Below, in pieces: positions 60,708 to 64,000 of a stretch of 64,000 bases of DNA (position 1 is its first letter; the number at the start of each line of letters is the position of its first letter). The translations under genes and the position numbers were made by a program. Source of the DNA: Phoronis australis (lineage: Eukaryota; Phoronida; Phoronidae). The stretch lies in contig NMRA01000868.1 in the NCBI GenBank assembly GCA_002633005.1, forward strand, positions 2,927 to 66,926, read 5' to 3'. The notes under the pieces were generated by a model, which did not search any database, was not told the DNA's origin, and saw nothing but the letters and a program-made list of their open reading frames with translations.

Positions 60708-60945
60708 GGGCCCGTTCCAGAATTTACTTAACTTCATTTTTTACTTATGTCTCAACTTCCAAACATTGAAATTTCCACTTCCGGAAAATTAGTCAAAATA
60801 ATAAAACGAAACTTAAGTCAAAAACTTAAGTCACACCTAAAACCCCTTTCTTGAAACGGACTTGAGACAAATTTGAGTTTTATCGTAAAAATGAATGAAA
60901 TTTAAGACTTGTCTTAGCTAAGTTAGTTTTCTTGGAACGGGTCCC
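60708..60945. mobile_element. Small inverted-repeat element (MITE-like), about 238 bp
   Basis: Begins GGGCCCGTTCCAGAA and ends with the complement of GGGACCCGTTCCAAG. The interior has AACTTAAGT/ACTTAAGT patches in both orientations. Confidence 0.65.
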
Positions 60946-60949
60946 TCGA

Positions 60950-63335
60950 AGCCATCTTCAGTTAAGGCGAACTGTAACATAAAGTTATCGTAAAGCGTTC
61001 TTCACTAGTGTACGGTCTTAGCAAATGAGTAAGTCGAATGAATAACAAAATAGTGTTCGTGGGAAATTTGACTTATGACCAACTTTGAACTGTGGTCTTG
61101 TTATATTTGGATTCAGCTGGATACTGCAACAGAATGAAGGTTAGCTGAGGCACAAATACAAAATAAAGTAATGAAAATAATTGGTCATAAATTTGTCGCC
61201 ACTCTTGCTAAAAATAGCCAATTTCTAGCTTTTATGTGGTTGAATAGCCTATCGTTCACCTATTACTAAGGATTTGCGAGTGCATGGAAGGTCATTTTTG
61301 CCGCTGTCGTTGCCGTTGTGCGATATTTACAAGATGTGAAGAATGATGGAGAGAGCCACCTCAAGCATGAACGGGTATGCCTGTGGGAGCTATAGTAACA
61401 GCAGCTTGACAGAGCACCACCCGTAGGAAACAAAAATAGCATCGCTTGTGCACAATAGGAAACATTGGAACGTCAGTCTTAGAATGGGCGTTGGCGGGAA
61501 AATTTCGCCAGAAAAAATATGAGCGTACATGTACTTTTATACTTTTAGCCGTTATTTACGCCGTTAATTACGCCTTAAAGTTGCGAGCGTAATTAAATCA
61601 TTCACTGCGTGAAATTACGCTGGTAAATTAGTTTAAACTCTTAGCAATGACGTTCTGTTTTACAACTCGCGGTAGCGCGCGCTCATGTAAATACTTATTT
61701 TTTACTGACGGATTACATGTCTACGGAACGAGCGCTTAATCATGGCGGATCAAATCGCTAGTGCAATGTCAGCGATTGTGCACGGACGAGTTGCCAGCAA
61801 CAGCCGTGCATGTTAGGTCAACACTGATTGGTTTACATGTAAATTTGGAATGTTCTTAAGGTAATTTTTGAGCGTAATTCTACGACGACACATTCCCCTC
61901 AACGGCACACGATTGCCCGCAGCCACTTTTTGTCAGGCATATTTTTTAGATGGTCGTTTCGAACAAACAGAAAAGCATTGTGCGTGTATCAATGAAAGGC
62001 CTGTCTCTTTCGAGGAATATTTGGAAACTTTCCAAACTACGAACAAATTGCTTACTTTCTAGGGTGTTCAATAATATATCTATTAATTGACACAATCATT
62101 CACCCGATTAAATGCAAGGCCTCAGTAACAAAACTAAACAACAAAATTCTTTACAGCGATTCTCTACCAAACTTTGTAATTTTAAGCCGAATTATTCAAG
62201 ATCCTGAATTCCATTAGAGGAAGATGAAGTTAAGAAATAGGACCTAGCGGGATTTTGGACAGAACGCAAATGTCGACCTGCCAATTTCCATAGCGCTCAG
62301 CGCAAAAAAATGGTACACTCAATTTGGTTGTCGTTAGTTTATATCAACAGTGTACCAATTGCCAACACCTATTCTCTTGATGTTGTACATGTACTTTCAT
62401 GGTAATTTTGTAATAATTCTGTTTGAGTTTAAATATAAAACATATTTTACTAGACATTGAAATGCTGTCACCTAAGAGAAAAAAACGATCAAGGTGCTAG
62501 GATTGTTCAAGCAGTGGGCATTTGTCTCCAAAAGTGTATAAATTACCCGCAATCAACCTTCCATAACTCAACGTTCCTCGGGTCATTTCTTGGCGTCATT
62601 CAGCCAAAAACAGAGAGTAGAAGATGGCAGAGTATTTGACACGTTTCATAAGTAGTCTCCTCCCATTCTTTTGATCCACGTCAATTTTATAAATCTGTTT
62701 AAAAAGCGCTCCGGTGGACCGTTAGCTTTGCGTAAGAGTTGAGTTTGGCTACTGAGCTCTAAGCTTTCAATGTAAAGACATCGAAACATGGGTTGGTTTG
62801 CCGTCTATTTCCTGCAAACGTGTGTTTACGAGCAATCAGCTTCATCATGGCTCCGCAGACAATTCAAAAGCCGCAATTATGATGTTTAAAATACTTACAG
62901 GATTAATGGCCAAATATCATTTTCACCACTGTGAGAAAATTAATGGCGTTTCTCGTGACTCGATTCACTGTCGCATAAGAAAGACCATATCACGTGGTCA
63001 ATTCACTTACAAGTACAACGATTCCGAGATAAAAGCACAAAGTTTAACTCGATTCATCGTCACCTAAAAACAACCAAACCAAGAGGTCACTTCACTTAGA
63101 AAACCAAGATAACAAAACTAAAAAAACAAAAAGTCGGAAAAATATAAAAGAGAGAGTATTGTAGACTATGCGTTGTCTTTCATGAATTTAAAACCAAACT
63201 GGATTAGGCTTATTTCCATATTTCACAGTCAAAGCTAAGACTGGACAAGGCGTAAAACCCATGGCTTCTTTAGTATTCAGTTTTTTTAAGGGAGCCCTGT
63301 ATGTTTTAGGTTAGTCGAAATCCCTTTTGGAATAA
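60950..63335. other. No recognisable gene
   Basis: A short ATG frame at 61741 (MADQIASAMSAIVHGR) in good start context is followed by a stop after 24 codons; not called. Nothing else stands out. Confidence 0.4.
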
Positions 63336-63392
63336 TTGTACCCAGTCGTCTGTCTAGTTCTCGCTTGCAACTAATCTACCTGTAATTTAATA

Positions 63393-63802
63393 CCAGGGCC
63401 CGGTCTCCAATCTTTTACTCGAAATGGAACTCGAAATTCGGTTTGGCATTTTCTACTCTACTTTTGGGCGAACTCAAGATAAGTGTCTATTATTCTATGC
63501 TCGAGTACACAATAATTTACGTAGATAATGTATTGCGCTTAGTTCACAGTTTGTAAACCCAATATTAATTTAGCAATAGGTTCGAGTTTGAACTCCAAAT
63601 TTCTATTTGCTATTCGAGTTTGTAGCACGAATATAATGGTCTGCAAGGGCAAACTTGAACTAGAAACTCCTATGCATAAACTATAATGTATTTGAGCACA
63701 GTCTGATAACCAATTATCTTAAGTTCGCACAAAAGGAGCAGAGAAATTGCCAAAAATAGTTTCGAGTTCGTTTCGAGTACAAAGATTAGAGACCGGACAC
63801 AG
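63393..63802. mobile_element. Inverted-repeat element (MITE-like), about 410 bp
   Basis: The left end (GGCCCGGTCTCCAATCTTTT) and right end (read inwards CCTGTGTCCGGTCTCTAATC) pair over about 90 bp, each continuing with ACTCGAAA...ACTCGAAA. Similar 45-50-bp direct repeats lie outside it (about 63345-63390 and 63918-63972, sharing ACTTGCAACTAATCT/GCTTGCAACTAATCT). Confidence 0.7.
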
Positions 63803-64000
63803 GTGTCTCTTCGAAATCGCGGGTTAGTGAAAATGGACAACCGGTTATCCACCACGTCTCTTTGAGCCTCACATTAGTTACCGATGTCCTAAATAATCTG
63901 AATTTGGTTAAATGTCGTGTCAGTCTTCCGATTAGTTCTTACTTGCAACTAATCTGGCTGAACTGCAATACAAGCTGTAATCAACTTTCAACTCGCGTTT

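Noticed and set aside
61741-61815. ATG in good context as a possible first exon (plus strand)
   Set aside because: Only 24 codons before a stop, no clear donor, no downstream exon seen.
1-64000. tRNA, rRNA, snRNA genes and CRISPR arrays
   Set aside because: I looked for A/B-box pairs, rRNA cores and regularly spaced direct repeats with unique spacers and found none that hold up.

Overview
The window looks like intron-rich, transposon-dense animal DNA, most likely from a marine invertebrate. An anthozoan cnidarian such as a stony coral is my best guess; amphioxus, hemichordates and molluscs remain possible. The reasons are long introns with GT/AG splice sites, a mix of DIRS, Penelope, BEL/Pao, Ty3/Gypsy, LINE, PIF/Harbinger and THAP-type DNA elements, P2X7-like zinc-domain debris, and a very common TACATGTA octamer. 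I see no bacterial operons, CRISPR arrays, rRNA or tRNA genes. One assembly gap (212 N) lies at 50257-50468 and one single N at 10364.

Host gene. One minus-strand gene covers about 46 kb (54426 down to 7983). Seven exons can be read with compatible splice phases: half a WSC domain (54263-54426), its other half (47332-47500), a second WSC domain (45356-45643), kringle 1 (36030-36344), kringle 2 (21407-21679), kringle 3 (12168-12452), and a short last exon (7983-8086) that ends in a hydrophobic tail like a GPI-anchor signal. The 5' exons (signal peptide, start codon) were not found. The predicted product is an extracellular, probably membrane-anchored protein built WSC-WSC-kringle-kringle-kringle. 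It shares domain types with Kremen, but the order and number differ and I see no CUB domain.

Transposon layout. Left edge: a broken DIRS-type tyrosine recombinase (1-690), a DIRS-like inverted structure (781-1095) and one arm of a P-like element (about 1160-1535). In intron 6-7 of the readable exons: a decayed BEL/Pao element with one LTR (8917-11730). In the kringle2-kringle3 intron: a PIF/Harbinger transposase relic (about 12796-13650) and a LINE reverse-transcriptase relic (15643-17680). In the kringle1-kringle2 intron: a complete 671-bp palindromic element with 8-bp target duplications (25502-26172), more copies of the same family tied to THAP-like exons, a solo BEL LTR (31556-32044) and a Penelope GIY-YIG fragment. 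In the WSC-kringle intron: a Ty3/Gypsy relic (about 36980-43330) split by a THAP-coding TTAA-type element (38356-42046), which is itself split by a second copy (39068-40606); a 56-bp perfect hairpin sits in the same Gypsy gene. In the first readable intron: a 1.2-kb palindrome around the assembly gap and a LINE tail (51660-52215). Right of the gene: a 433-bp tandem repeat carrying perfect DR1 nuclear-receptor motifs (58628-59580) and two small inverted-repeat elements.

All mobile-element genes seen are interrupted by stops, frameshifts or deletions. The kringle/WSC gene is the only open, splice-consistent gene recognised. All calls are from reading the sequence; no database search was possible.
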